Of a stretch of DNA of 27,456 bases, positions 16,283-24,072 are shown one piece after another (position 1 is the stretch's first letter; every line of letters starts with the position of its first letter). Location: assembly GCA_036564195.1 (NCBI GenBank), contig DATCLA010000277.1:1-27456 (forward strand), given 5' to 3'. The DNA comes from DATCLA01 sp036564195 (GTDB lineage: Bacteria > Bacillota > UBA4882 > UBA8346). The notes under the pieces were generated by a model. That model made no database searches. It was not told where the DNA came from and saw only the letters and a program-made list of their open reading frames with translations. Both the position numbers and the translations under genes were made by a program.

Positions 16283-16294
16283 TAAAAAAAACAC

Positions 16295-16815
16295 CTCCTG
16301 ATAATTTAGGCGATTTCATTACTATGTTTTCCAGACTTATAATTCTAACCTAATTTTAGCATAAATCGGAAAACAACGATCTTTCCATAGGATTTAAAAG
16401 AAAATCTTTAAAATCCTTTTAAACCCTATTTTAAATATGAATCCGCACAATCATTAATAAAATTTAAATTTCCCGTTCGTCAATATTTTATCCGCTTTTC
16501 CGAACTTAATAACCAAAACCCCTACTCAGCCGTAAAAAGAGTGGCGAACCGTCACTTGCAATACTGCACAATAAATATAGTTACCTTTGGCCAGACTATT
16601 CCGCACGAACCTAGTCTTTATATTATATCTCATCTATCAACAAAAAACAAGAGTAAAATTAAAGCAGCATACATCAGTATAGGAAATTTTAAACCATTTT
16701 GGTAATATGTACTATTAAATCTTTCTCGGCAAACCGGGAAAGATAGTACCAGTCAATTTTTAACGCTCCGCAAGGCCCTTAAAAAATGATTATTAAAAAT
16801 TTTGAGGTGAACAAG
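16295..16815. other. Divergent intergenic region upstream of RNase J and the Cys-cluster gene
   Basis: These 520 AT-rich bases lie between two divergent genes and hold no credible coding region. The right part has a plus-strand leader hairpin (16709-16749). AT-rich stretches at 16340-16360 and 16615-16640 could hold promoters, but no -35/-10 pair with good spacing is convincing. I could not match a known riboswitch on either strand. Confidence 0.5.
16709..16761 (+). promoter_or_regulatory. Leader hairpin upstream of the Cys-cluster small gene
   Basis: ATCTTTCTCGG (16719-16729) pairs over 11 bp with CCGGGAAAGAT (16734-16744) around the loop CAAA. An outer stem GTACT/AGTAC is added (16709-16713 with 16745-16749). 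One pair is G-U only in plus-strand RNA. A TTTTT run follows seven bases after the stem, so it could work as an attenuator in the leader of the gene at 16816. The gap makes a canonical terminator doubtful. Confidence 0.45.
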
Positions 16816-17019
16816 TTGAACCGTTACATCCGTGAGAAGTACCACCCAGCCGCCCAGGAATGTAGTGAATACGAACCCATTCAAGTTGTAAAAAACCTGG
16901 GGAATAATATTGAGGACAGTGAAATAGAGGATGCAGGCTGCGACTCCTGCATCCACTGCAACAACGGTGAGTGTATGGTCTACAAATCTGGTAGCACCAT
17001 TAATGATTCGGATTTTTAG
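16816..17019 (+). CDS. Small Cys-cluster protein of unknown function
   Basis: A 67-residue acidic protein begins at TTG 16816, five bases after GAGGTGA. The ATG 30 bases further upstream has no site. A cluster of Cys42, Cys45, Cys48 and Cys53 (CDSCIHCNNGEC) gives a Cx2Cx2Cx4C pattern that could bind zinc or an iron-sulfur centre; Cys16 is separate. The N-terminus is charged and helical, and the C-terminus is Ser/Asp-rich. It has no recognisable family. Its last 20 bases overlap the end of the convergent ComFB-family gene, so the two mRNAs are complementary at their 3' ends. Confidence 0.7.
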   Translation: MNRYIREKYHPAAQECSEYEPIQVVKNLGNNIEDSEIEDAGCDSCIHCNNGECMVYKSGSTINDSDF

Positions 17020-17263
17020 CAACCTGTTCCGCAGCCTGCAGTAAAGTGATTAAAGCATCCGTCCTGACTTGCCGGTTATCACGGGACAGCTTAGTAAAGA
17101 TTTCACCTTCCCGGCTGACCGCATACATCCCTTTCAAATGTCTTAAAGCAATCAGCAACGTGTCAATCTTACAACGCTCACATTTACAAAACTGGGGGTT
17201 TTTACGAATCATTTCCTCATAAACTTCACAAACTACATCTTCCATATAATTGCGGAAATTCAT
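17000..17263 (-). CDS. ComFB-family protein
   Basis: The 87-residue protein matches the late-competence ComFB family (PF10719). It starts with a helical NYMEDVVCEVYEEMIRK segment, then FCKCERCKIDTLLIALRHL with the conserved Cys26, Cys28 and Cys31. The segment around YAVSREG follows, and the usual VRTDALITLLQAAEQVAKNP ending closes it. In Bacillus comFB lies between comFA and comFC, but it is not needed for transformation there. Members in cyanobacteria and elsewhere have been reported to bind cyclic dinucleotides. Here it stands alone, downstream of the actin-like gene. The ATG at 17263 has AGGTGG eight bases upstream; the GTG codons further out overlap that site. Confidence 0.8.
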   Translation of the reverse strand: MNFRNYMEDVVCEVYEEMIRKNPQFCKCERCKIDTLLIALRHLKGMYAVSREGEIFTKLSRDNRQVRTDALITLLQAAEQVAKNPNH

Positions 17264-17354
17264 CAAACTCACCACCTAATTCCATTTCCAAAAGAAGTAT
17301 TCACCGGGCTCAAGCCAGATTCCTGCCAACAAATTGGAAATAAAGAGTCGCTAC

Positions 17355-17394
17355 AGAAAAACAGCAGCCCGGGTTGTTAAAACCCGACTGCTGT
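17355..17394 (-). terminator. Terminator of the actin-like gene
   Basis: On the minus strand ACAGCAGTCGGGTT pairs with AACCCGGGCTGCTGT (one G-U, one bulged G) across a short loop, then TTTTTCTG follows. It lies 13 bases after the stop at 17407. Confidence 0.85.
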
Positions 17395-17406
17395 CAGCGT
17401 TCTGAG

Positions 17407-18696
17407 CTACCGTTTAATGCTCTCTTGCCGGACAGGCTTTATCTTCTCAAAAAATTTACTATTGGCAAACCGGTTTTCTGAACCGCCGGGCTTAGCTGTG
17501 GTGGCGGCCGACGTTACCGCCGCGTCGGTGGCATGAGAATTCAACCTGGGATTGAGGGCGGCACCGGTATTGGAGCTTCCGGAAATGCCTGGATTAGCGC
17601 TGCCATGATTACCGGTAGCGCCGGCTCCGGAAGGTGTGCCGGTACTATTTCCCTGTTGTGATGCTGCCGAATTTGAGGGCAAACCAGCTTCGGAATAGCC
17701 AAAAAGTTTGTGTCCTAATTTCAAATAGCCGTTGACATTGGCCATTTGAGCCTCTTCCATCAAAGTAGCAATGCCTAATTCCGGTAGTAAGTAATCAGCC
17801 AGCATCTTGCCGCCGCCACCGGAGAGGAGAATGGCATCCAAGTCCCGGATATCCCAAATAGAATTCATTTCGGTTAAGATTTTGGCTGAAACCTGCTCAA
17901 AGATATCTTTTTTAACCTGGTCGAGAGAGTGCACTTTACCGGCTACTTTAATCTGGCCTTTTTGAATAATCTCTTCCAGTTCGTAGTTTTCTTTATAAAT
18001 CCGATATTGATTACGTAAATGTTCAGCCATAATTCCATATGCATTGGCCATCCCGGTAGCCGTCGAATAGCTCAGTTTATCAATGTACTCCAATTTATCG
18101 ACCACTGAAAAATCAGTGGTCCGAAAACCCACATCAATAATGCCCACTTTAGAACGGGACAGTTCTTTATCGGCAATGACTCCTTTCGCATCAAACAACT
18201 TATGAAACAGTGTTCCCATAGGTTGGGGGATAATTTTAACATTATTGACTACAATCGTTTTTTTCCGTTCCATACCATCAACATTAATGGTAATGATGTG
18301 GGGCCCTTTGATTACTTGAGCCAAAATGTCTTTGTTTGCCAGATAGTAACTGGGGGGCAACCCGGTAACCACATTAAACTCTTCGCTATCCCCATGCACA
18401 TACAAGGCTAATGCGGCCAATAACAAAATCTTGGTATTCTTCTCCTGGGCATGATTTTCACTTAAAGACCGGCTCACGATCTCACTTTGGCGGATTGCCA
18501 GGTCCCCTACAAAATATTTTTTGCCGTCAACCGTTACGGTTAGATTTTGAATCGGATCAATATACATGGTTAATTCGGACCGGTAGGTTAAGTCCAGACC
18601 AGCACCGACCACACTGGGAAAGATATATTGTTGCTCGCCGTTAGTCGCTTTCACAAAACCAAAGCCCAAATCAATACCAATATTGCGAATTGCCAT
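17407..18696 (-). CDS. ParM/Alp-like bacterial actin with disordered C-terminal tail
   Basis: The 429-residue protein is an actin-fold ATPase of the ParM/StbA or archaeal-type ParM-like group. Phosphate-1 motif IGIDLGFGFVKA (6-17), the VTGLPPSYY strand-turn (110-118), phosphate-2 motif GIIDVGFRTTDFSVV (185-199) and the adenosine loop ILLSGGGGKML (289-299) are intact, so ATP binding and filament formation are likely. The domain ends near residue 335. A Ser/Gly/Asn/Thr/Ala-rich stretch (336-405) and then a short basic end, FFEKIKPVRQESIKR, follow. This is not usual for plasmid ParM. No parR gene or parC repeat array is visible, and the neighbours are chromosomal, so plasmid segregation is unlikely. 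AAGGAGG is six bases before the ATG. Confidence 0.85.
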   Translation of the reverse strand: MAIRNIGIDLGFGFVKATNGEQQYIFPSVVGAGLDLTYRSELTMYIDPIQNLTVTVDGKKYFVGDLAIRQSEIVSRSLSENHAQEKNTKILLLAALALYVHGDSEEFNVVTGLPPSYYLANKDILAQVIKGPHIITINVDGMERKKTIVVNNVKIIPQPMGTLFHKLFDAKGVIADKELSRSKVGIIDVGFRTTDFSVVDKLEYIDKLSYSTATGMANAYGIMAEHLRNQYRIYKENYELEEIIQKGQIKVAGKVHSLDQVKKDIFEQVSAKILTEMNSIWDIRDLDAILLSGGGGKMLADYLLPELGIATLMEEAQMANVNGYLKLGHKLFGYSEAGLPSNSAASQQGNSTGTPSGAGATGNHGSANPGISGSSNTGAALNPRLNSHATDAAVTSAATTAKPGGSENRFANSKFFEKIKPVRQESIKR

Positions 18697-18875
18697 AGCT
18701 AACCTCCTTGTTATTGAAATTATTTATTTTAATCTCTCAACCCGGTTTTCAAAACAACTCCAAGTTTCAAGTCGAAGTCCACTGATTAATTATACAATAC
18801 TAATTATCAATATCGGCATTTTTGGGGATTATTTGATAGCTCATTTCAAAAATATCTTACCGTTCCGAAGTCGCC
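18697..18875. other. Intergenic leader of the actin-like gene
   Basis: No gene is present. A perfect minus-strand TATAAT lies at 18794-18789, flanked by repeated TAATTA palindromes (18785-18805), but no good -35 is found 16-18 bases upstream. If used, the leader would be about 85 bases long. No terminator for manA is evident, so part of the actin-gene mRNA could come from manA read-through. Confidence 0.4.
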
Positions 18876-19874
18876 TCAAATTCCTACTGATTTTAGTTTG
18901 GCGGTGGCAAAAGACTTCAAACCCTGCCAGGTTCCGGTTAATTGGTATTGGCCGAGATTAGCCGGGATCAACACCGACTCCCCCTGCCGGACCGGGGTTA
19001 TACCATCCTGCCAATCAATCCTTCCGGCCCCCTCAAGGACGGTATAAATATAAAAACGGTCTCCCGCACTGTTTTCAGTTACTGTACCATTAATGTTGTA
19101 AAGGTCAACTTCAAAATGGAAATTAGTGCTTAAAATTGTTTTGGTGACCCCCGGCGCCAGTTGTTCCGGCGCGCCGTGACGGATTTTAGCGCCGGTTTCC
19201 GAAGTAAAATCAATCACTTCCAAAGCCTTTTCCACATGTAAAGGCCGTTTTTTACCGGTGGCATCCACCCGTTCATAATCATACAACCGGTAAGTAGCAT
19301 TGGAGTTTTGTTGAATCTCAGCCAGCATGATTCCGGCACCCAAAGCATGTACCGTCCCGGGAGGAATATCAATTACATCCCCGGCCGTCACTTCCAAGTA
19401 TTGCAAGCAGGATTCCACTTCTGCCGTTGCCGCCTTCGCGGCAAACTCTTCTTTGGTTATTCCGGGAAGCAACCCGTAAATAATCCTCGCACCAGGCTGG
19501 GCCGCAATAATATACCACATCTCGTGTTTACCAAATTCTCGCTCTTGTTTTAAAGCGTAGCTGTCATCCGGATGCACCTGAACCGACAGTTTTTGATTGG
19601 CGTCAATCAACTTGACCAATAAAGGAAATTTGGCCCCGTATTTCAGATTAACTGCAGTCCCGAGTATTTCTACAGGATACTGCGCGATCAAATCCGCCAG
19701 GCTACTGCCAGCATATTGGCCGTTCGCCACTACACTTACTCCCGCAGGGTGGCAGGATACCTCCCAGCTTTCGGCGACAACCCCCTCGGTCGGCAAAACT
19801 TTACCCAACCGAGCAAGATTACGTCCTCCCCATAGATAATCCTTAAAGACCGCTTGAAATTTTAATGGATACAT
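18876..19874 (-). CDS. manA: Mannose-6-phosphate isomerase, class I
   Basis: The 332-residue cupin-type zinc enzyme interconverts mannose-6-phosphate and fructose-6-phosphate. It links glycolysis to GDP-mannose and other sugar nucleotides. The zinc-site motifs are visible: SVQVHPDD (Gln and His near residue 98), KHEMWYI (Glu) and PPGTVHALG (His). The substrate-site segment ending NATYRLYDYER is also present. It has the short Firmicute ManA length, without the long insert of the E. coli enzyme. It sits between the fliS/fliT-like pair and the actin-like gene. The glycan genes upstream (pseI, glf) make a role in surface or flagellar sugar supply plausible, though it may serve general mannose metabolism. 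Confidence 0.92.
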   Translation of the reverse strand: MYPLKFQAVFKDYLWGGRNLARLGKVLPTEGVVAESWEVSCHPAGVSVVANGQYAGSSLADLIAQYPVEILGTAVNLKYGAKFPLLVKLIDANQKLSVQVHPDDSYALKQEREFGKHEMWYIIAAQPGARIIYGLLPGITKEEFAAKAATAEVESCLQYLEVTAGDVIDIPPGTVHALGAGIMLAEIQQNSNATYRLYDYERVDATGKKRPLHVEKALEVIDFTSETGAKIRHGAPEQLAPGVTKTILSTNFHFEVDLYNINGTVTENSAGDRFYIYTVLEGAGRIDWQDGITPVRQGESVLIPANLGQYQLTGTWQGLKSFATAKLKSVGI

Positions 19875-19957
19875 TATTGCTTCTACTCCCTAAATTATGA
19901 CATTTATTCAACCTCTATTTTATACTGTTTTTGCTTAAAAGTAAAAGCCATAATAAT

Positions 19958-19978
19958 AAAAAAGGGCGATTGCCCCTT
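19958..19978 (-). terminator. Terminator of the flagellar gene group
   Basis: The minus-strand stem AAGGGGC/GCCCTTT with one G-U pair and the loop AATC is followed by TTTATTATTATGG. It lies 14 bases after the stop of the FliT-like gene and ends the flaG-fliD-fliS group. Confidence 0.75.
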
Positions 19979-19991
19979 CTTGTTAACTCGC

Positions 19992-20363
19992 TTATTTTTT
20001 GGTGTCCAAAAACTTACCCTCGGTATACCCCAGGCCAACCGTTGGCGGACGGTAAGATTGCACTGCCCGTTTACCGGCTTTTAAATTTTTTAAGGACTGG
20101 AAAGCCTTATTTCTTTCGGTCTCAACCAATCGCCGGATCCGGAACAACTTTTGCTGCAGTTGTTCCAGTTGCGGCCGGGCGTCCCTTCCGGGCCTGCTTG
20201 GCAATTTTGCAATCCAACCGGAAATGACCGCGTCAGCCTCAGTACTGAGCGCCACAACTTGCTCCGGGTCGGCCTGCGGATCAGCTGCTACCTTTAGCAA
20301 TTGTTCATAAAGACAGTCCAGTTTTTTTAGTTCCGTTTCCCAAGTAGTAGTCGGCTGGTTCAT
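19992..20363 (-). CDS. FliT-like flagellar export chaperone candidate
   Basis: A 123-residue, mainly helical protein starts one base after the fliS stop (TGAGATG), so its translation is surely coupled to fliS. AGGT upstream gives a weak ribosome binding site inside fliS. Helices such as ELKKLDCLYEQLLKV and LEQLQQKLFRIRRLVETERNKAFQSLKNL, and a loose QSY...GYTEGKFLDTKK tail, fit the small, poorly conserved FliT-type chaperones that follow fliS in many Firmicutes. FliT holds the cap protein FliD for export. The family call is based on position, size and helical character, not on a strong motif. Confidence 0.65.
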   Translation of the reverse strand: MNQPTTTWETELKKLDCLYEQLLKVAADPQADPEQVVALSTEADAVISGWIAKLPSRPGRDARPQLEQLQQKLFRIRRLVETERNKAFQSLKNLKAGKRAVQSYRPPTVGLGYTEGKFLDTKK

Positions 20364-20364
20364 C

Positions 20365-20772
20365 TCAACTACCTGCAATAGCATGTTTTTTATTTGAAGC
20401 CAGTTTTTGCTCAGCATTAATCTGATGCCAAGCTTCGCGCAGCGACGTCAGCATTGCAATGATCTTCGGCAAATCACGGCCGTCCTTTTTGACGTTGGCT
20501 GTAATAAGTGTTTGATTGAAAAAAAAGTATAAACTACGGAGATTTTTCGCTACCTCTCCCCCATCCATATTTAGGTTAATATTCAACTCATCAATAATCC
20601 GTTCTGCCCGTAACAGGCAGGTATTGGCCTGGATATAATCTTTTTGCTGCAATGCTTTAGCACCTTGAGAAATAAAACGGATTGCCCCATCGTAAAGCTT
20701 GATAATCAGTTCAACCGGAGAGGAGGTCTCCAGTTGCACTTGGAGATACCGTTGGTAAGGGTTCTCAAACAT
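20365..20772 (-). CDS. fliS: Flagellar export chaperone FliS
   Basis: FliS binds the C-terminal D0 helix of flagellin in the cytoplasm and stops premature polymerisation before export. The 135-residue protein has the family hallmark NPYQRYLQVQLETSSPVELIIKLYDGAIRF at its N-terminus (two pieces: residues 4-14 and 15-33). It then shows KDYIQANTCLLRAERIIDELNINLNMDGGEVAKNLRSLYFF in the middle helices. The start at 20772 is taken as the ATG after GAGGAGG; a GTG lies one codon earlier. It is directly downstream of fliD, 43 bases away. Confidence 0.95.
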   Translation of the reverse strand: MFENPYQRYLQVQLETSSPVELIIKLYDGAIRFISQGAKALQQKDYIQANTCLLRAERIIDELNINLNMDGGEVAKNLRSLYFFFNQTLITANVKKDGRDLPKIIAMLTSLREAWHQINAEQKLASNKKHAIAGS

Positions 20773-20815
20773 CACAATGCCTCCTCTGATTTAAAAATAC
20801 GAAAAGAAATATGGT

Positions 20816-22195
20816 TCAGTCTCCATAGCTAGCTAGCAAACTGATCAATTGTGAGGATTGATTTTGCAATTGAGAAAGGGCTAGTTCCATAGCACGGTAC
20901 TTCATTAAATATTGTGTTTCTTTCTGTTCCAACCGCTCCTCCATAGACTCAATCAAATCGTTAATATCGGCCATTTCATTATTAATGGAGTTGATCCTAG
21001 CTTGCAACGTGCCGGTACTACTGGTCATTTTAAATAAATTGTTGTACATTTTAGTAAAGATGCCATCTGTAGAGGAAAAAAGTTTTTTAATATCATCCAG
21101 ATTTGTATCAAGTTTGTTACTAAACTCCGTTTCGTCAAATTCCAATTTCCCAGACTTAACGCCTTCAATGCCAGACGCACTTGTAATCCCAACCAGGCCA
21201 AGCATACTCAAGGCGGAGTCCACACCTTCTACGGTCATTGATAAATAACTCCGTAATTGACTATCCAGGTTGGTCAGAGTCGAGTCGCCAAACAACGGTC
21301 CGGATGAGCCCTTCTCAGTATCCGAATCATAAGTATATTTAGTATTTTCGTTAATGTAGTCCATGACATTATTGTATTTCTCCACAAAGGTCTTGACCGC
21401 ATCGATCAATTGATCTTTGTCCATCATCACCGTGACGTCAGTGGTAACGTTTTCTTTTTTCAGGGTCAGGGTCAGATTGGAAATTGCATCATCGATTATG
21501 TTAGTCTCCCGTTCAATAGTAAGGCCGTTAATAGTCACTTTGGCGTTTTGCGCTGCTTGTGTCTGAACTTGGCCCAGCGAAGCTAATACTGAAGCGTCAC
21601 TGCCGCTAAAATCAATTTGATTAGCCTCACCTGTTTCTTCACTGGAAACTACCAATTTATAATGAGTTGCATCTACTTTAACCACAGAAGCGATTACTCC
21701 GGCATCTTCAGTGTTGTTAATCTTCTCGGCCAGACTTTGTAAGGTATCATCGGCGGTTACGTTAACATCCTTGCCATTAATCTTCAAGATTCCCTCAGTC
21801 AGATCAAGAACAGTATCTTCGTCCGCTACTGTGAATCCGTCAAGGCCGCCAAAGGTCACTGTATGAGCTTTAGCCAACTGTACCACTTCAATACGATAGG
21901 CAGCAGTCTGGGCACCGCTATCACAGGTTACGGAAAGGGCGTCACTCTCGCTCACACTGGCACTACGTGCACGAAAGGTCGCTACTGACTGAAGTTTATA
22001 GGCAGCTTCTTGTAATGCGTATAAACGGCTATTCAATTCCCGCCAAGCATTAGCTTCGGTCTGCAACGTCTCTTTTTTGGAATTGAGTGCATTAAGCGGT
22101 TGCTTCTCAATTTCCATCAATTTGCTAACCAGATCGGTCACATTAATACCCATTAACCCGTCTATCCCAATATTACTCGTTGTACTCGTTGCCAT
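20816..22195 (-). CDS. fliD: Flagellar filament cap protein FliD (HAP2)
   Basis: FliD forms the pentameric cap at the tip of the growing filament and guides flagellin assembly. The 459-residue protein has the N-terminal signature IDGLMGINVTDLVSKLMEIEKQPL, a heptad-rich region, the variable FliD_N middle (about 100-220) and a FliD_C part (about 225-440). The latter includes DAVKTFVEKYNNVMDYINE, LTNLDSQLRSYLS, LGLVGITS and KLEFDETEFSNKL. The closing coiled coil is DLIESMEERLEQKETQYLMKYRAMELALSQLQNQSSQL. Length and both terminal helices look intact. AGAGGTG is five bases before the ATG. Confidence 0.96.
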   Translation of the reverse strand: MATSTTSNIGIDGLMGINVTDLVSKLMEIEKQPLNALNSKKETLQTEANAWRELNSRLYALQEAAYKLQSVATFRARSASVSESDALSVTCDSGAQTAAYRIEVVQLAKAHTVTFGGLDGFTVADEDTVLDLTEGILKINGKDVNVTADDTLQSLAEKINNTEDAGVIASVVKVDATHYKLVVSSEETGEANQIDFSGSDASVLASLGQVQTQAAQNAKVTINGLTIERETNIIDDAISNLTLTLKKENVTTDVTVMMDKDQLIDAVKTFVEKYNNVMDYINENTKYTYDSDTEKGSSGPLFGDSTLTNLDSQLRSYLSMTVEGVDSALSMLGLVGITSASGIEGVKSGKLEFDETEFSNKLDTNLDDIKKLFSSTDGIFTKMYNNLFKMTSSTGTLQARINSINNEMADINDLIESMEERLEQKETQYLMKYRAMELALSQLQNQSSQLISLLASYGD

Positions 22196-22259
22196 TTAAA
22201 CACCTCTTCCCTACTTGTCTTTGTTTGGAGCCATTCAAACGTAGCGGAAAACACCAACA

Positions 22260-22619
22260 CTAAACCAATTCATCCACAAAGATTCCGATCGCCTGATCAA
22301 TCCGACTTAATACTTCCAAAATCTTTTCCGGTGGGATCTGTTTGATTATTTCTCCGGTCTCGGAATTTACGACTTGAACCACAATCTGTTCGGTCTCGTC
22401 ATGGACTAAAAAGTGTAGCTTTTTATTGAACAAATCGGCGGTTTTATTAAGCTGTTCCACTTTTTCATTAATATTTTGAATTTCCTGTGGTTCCTTTTTA
22501 GCAGTCAGCTTTTCCGGCATTAATTGTACTAACTGCTTACCGGAGGTCCGATTTTCTCTTTCATATAATGCAGATCCGTCTGCCCTGGTTTGATCGAATA
22601 GAATCCGTTCAATTCGCAT
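22260..22619 (-). CDS. flaG: FlaG family flagellar protein
   Basis: The 119-residue protein has the FlaG core in its C-terminal half: FNKKLHFLVHDETEQIVVQVVNSETGEIIKQIPPEKIL, then a short helix ending in FVDELV. FlaG proteins influence filament length and stability, and their genes typically precede fliD, as here. The N-terminal half is charged and probably disordered. The start at 22619 has AGGAGG nine bases upstream; the reading from 22646 would start inside that site. The gap to fliD is 64 bases. The upstream region is the unusual non-coding stretch described separately. Confidence 0.9.
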   Translation of the reverse strand: MRIERILFDQTRADGSALYERENRTSGKQLVQLMPEKLTAKKEPQEIQNINEKVEQLNKTADLFNKKLHFLVHDETEQIVVQVVNSETGEIIKQIPPEKILEVLSRIDQAIGIFVDELV

Positions 22620-22624
22620 GTTTT

Positions 22625-23085
22625 CAAACCTCCTACGCGGTTTCAATCGAATACAGACTACCCATTAGTTGAGTAGCCGAACTTCCACAGTGCCTTATGT
22701 ACAACTTAAGTATACGACTTTTCTTGTATTCGCCCACATCCGCGCCCTTTCTCTCTCCAAAGCACTTTCGTTTAAGTTTTTGAAGCTCTTCCGTACCCGC
22801 TTCCGCCGTTTACGGTCTACTAACCCTCGTGTCTGTACAGTTAATTGGATTTCCTCTCGTAATGTAACGTAGACTCCTCCACTTCGGGTGCTTGATACGA
22901 TACATCTTCCTTGGGCTGGGGTTTTGCTCATCACACTTCCTGTAGATTCCACCTCACGGTGGTCGCCCTGGACGCATGGGTAAACACGAAGTATAGAACC
23001 AACCCTGGCGCTTGGCTATGGCCGACGTAACCGCCAGCTCCCCCGAGCGGACTTTTACCGCCAAGTTACGCGCCATGCGTAGCTA
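22625..23085 (-). ncRNA. Structured non-coding region, possibly a group II intron domain I remnant
   Basis: This stretch between the flagellin terminator and flaG looks like structured RNA on the minus strand. An 8-bp long-range stem joins 23080-23073 to 22979-22972 (ACGCATGG/CCATGCGT). It encloses CGTAAC/GTTACG (23070-23065 with 23031-23026). Outside it is CCACC-GTGA-GGTGG (22962-22949), a hairpin with a GNRA-class loop. Near flaG a hairpin at 22678-22656 has 8 pairs, two of them G-U only on the minus strand. Purine-rich single strands (GGAAGTGTGATGAG, GGAGAGAGAAAGGG) recall domain I of bacterial group II introns. There is no reverse transcriptase and no domain V, so this would be a remnant. 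The match is from memory of intron sequences and is not proven. Confidence 0.4.
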
Positions 23086-23121
23086 CATAAAGACAAACCG
23101 GCCGGTCAAACCGGCCGGCTT
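23085..23121 (-). terminator. Terminator of flagellin
   Basis: The minus-strand stem of 12 bp (23121-23110 with 23106-23095) contains CCGGCCGG on both arms, one G-U pair and a three-base loop. It is followed by GTCTTTATG. The T tract is interrupted, but the stem is the most stable in the window. It lies 28 bases after the flagellin stop. Confidence 0.75.
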
Positions 23122-23148
23122 GTTACCGGATTAATTCGGCTTAATTGA

Positions 23149-23970
23149 TTAACCTAATAACTGAAGAATACTTTGGGGTTTAGCATTGGCCTGAGCCAAC
23201 ATGGCGCTGGCTGACTGCATTAAGATTTGGTTTCTGGTAAACTCAGTCATCTCTTCGGCCATATCCACTTCAGTAATCCGGCTCCGGGCAGCGGACAGAT
23301 TTTCCGCAGTTACGCCTAGGTTATTAATGGTATGTTCCAAACGATTCTGGACAGCACCGAGATTGGAACGTTGTTCGGAAACCTTGGCTACCGCCTCATC
23401 GATCTTAGTGATTATATTATCAAAATCAACGCCGGTACCGGAAAGGTGCAGATCATTTATGCCTAAGCCGGTTGCACTCATATCATTAATATTAATGTCA
23501 ATGCTCTGACCGGAGTTGGCCCCGATTTGGAAAGTAATTTTCGTCGTTGCAAACTTACCGCTCAACAAAACTTTCTTGTTGAACTCAGTCTGGGTGGCAA
23601 TCCGGGTGATCTCCTCTTGGAGTTGAGCAAACTCTTTCTCCATTTTTTTACGATCTTCATCTTCATAGGTGCCGTTTTTCGCCTGTGAAGCCAAATCGCG
23701 CATCCGGTTTAAGATCGAGTGAGTCTCGGTTAAAGCGCCTTCAGCTGTCTGGATTAGGCTGATACCGTCTTGGGCATTACGCATCGCTTGATTAAGACCG
23801 CTGATCTGATTGCGCATTTTCTCGGAGATGGCGAGACCGGCCGCATCATCGGCCGCCCGGTTGATCCGGAGACCGGAAGACAACCGTTCCAGGTTTTTAC
23901 TCATTGCGCTGTCCGTCCCAGCCATTACTCTGTGGGTATTCATTGCCGAAATATTACTGACAATTCTCAT
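23149..23970 (-). CDS. hag: Flagellin
   Basis: The 273-residue filament protein consists almost only of the conserved D0/D1 domains. The N-terminus (to about 140) has MRIVSNISAMNTHR, LSSGLRINRAADDAAGLAIS and MRNQISGLNQAMRNAQDGISLIQTAEGAL in separate pieces. The C-terminus has VSEQRSNLGAVQNRLEHTINNL and ends QANAKPQSILQLLG. The central part is short (about 140-190), so the exposed D2/D3 domains are missing, as in Bacillus Hag-type flagellins. Ser/Thr residues in the short loop could be glycosylated by the pseudaminic acid pathway suggested by the pseI gene immediately upstream. AAGGAGG is nine bases before the ATG. It is driven by the sigma-28 promoter at 24073-24099. Confidence 0.97.
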   Translation of the reverse strand: MRIVSNISAMNTHRVMAGTDSAMSKNLERLSSGLRINRAADDAAGLAISEKMRNQISGLNQAMRNAQDGISLIQTAEGALTETHSILNRMRDLASQAKNGTYEDEDRKKMEKEFAQLQEEITRIATQTEFNKKVLLSGKFATTKITFQIGANSGQSIDININDMSATGLGINDLHLSGTGVDFDNIITKIDEAVAKVSEQRSNLGAVQNRLEHTINNLGVTAENLSAARSRITEVDMAEEMTEFTRNQILMQSASAMLAQANAKPQSILQLLG

Positions 23971-24038
23971 TCTAAAATTCCTCCTTGATAAATTATCGCC
24001 CCTTATTTCTCCGGTCGGCCGCCCGTAGCTTTCGGGGC

Positions 24039-24062
24039 AGTGAAACCATCCTTTGTTTCACT
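24039..24062 (-). promoter_or_regulatory. 5' end hairpin in the flagellin leader
   Basis: AGTGAAAC (24039-24046) and GTTTCACT (24055-24062) form a perfect 8-bp stem with an 8-base loop. It would begin only a few bases after the transcription start predicted from the sigma-28 promoter. Such 5'-terminal stems are known to stabilise abundant mRNAs against end-dependent decay; that role here is inferred. Confidence 0.5.
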
Positions 24063-24072
24063 TTTACTATAA

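Noticed and set aside
22695..22952. Minus-strand 85-codon frame, very Arg-rich, between flagellin and flaG
   Set aside because: It has only a GTG start without a good ribosome binding site. Its composition looks like translated structured RNA (Arg/Ser/Thr/Val mixture), and the stems of the region run through its beginning and past its end. No family is recognised.
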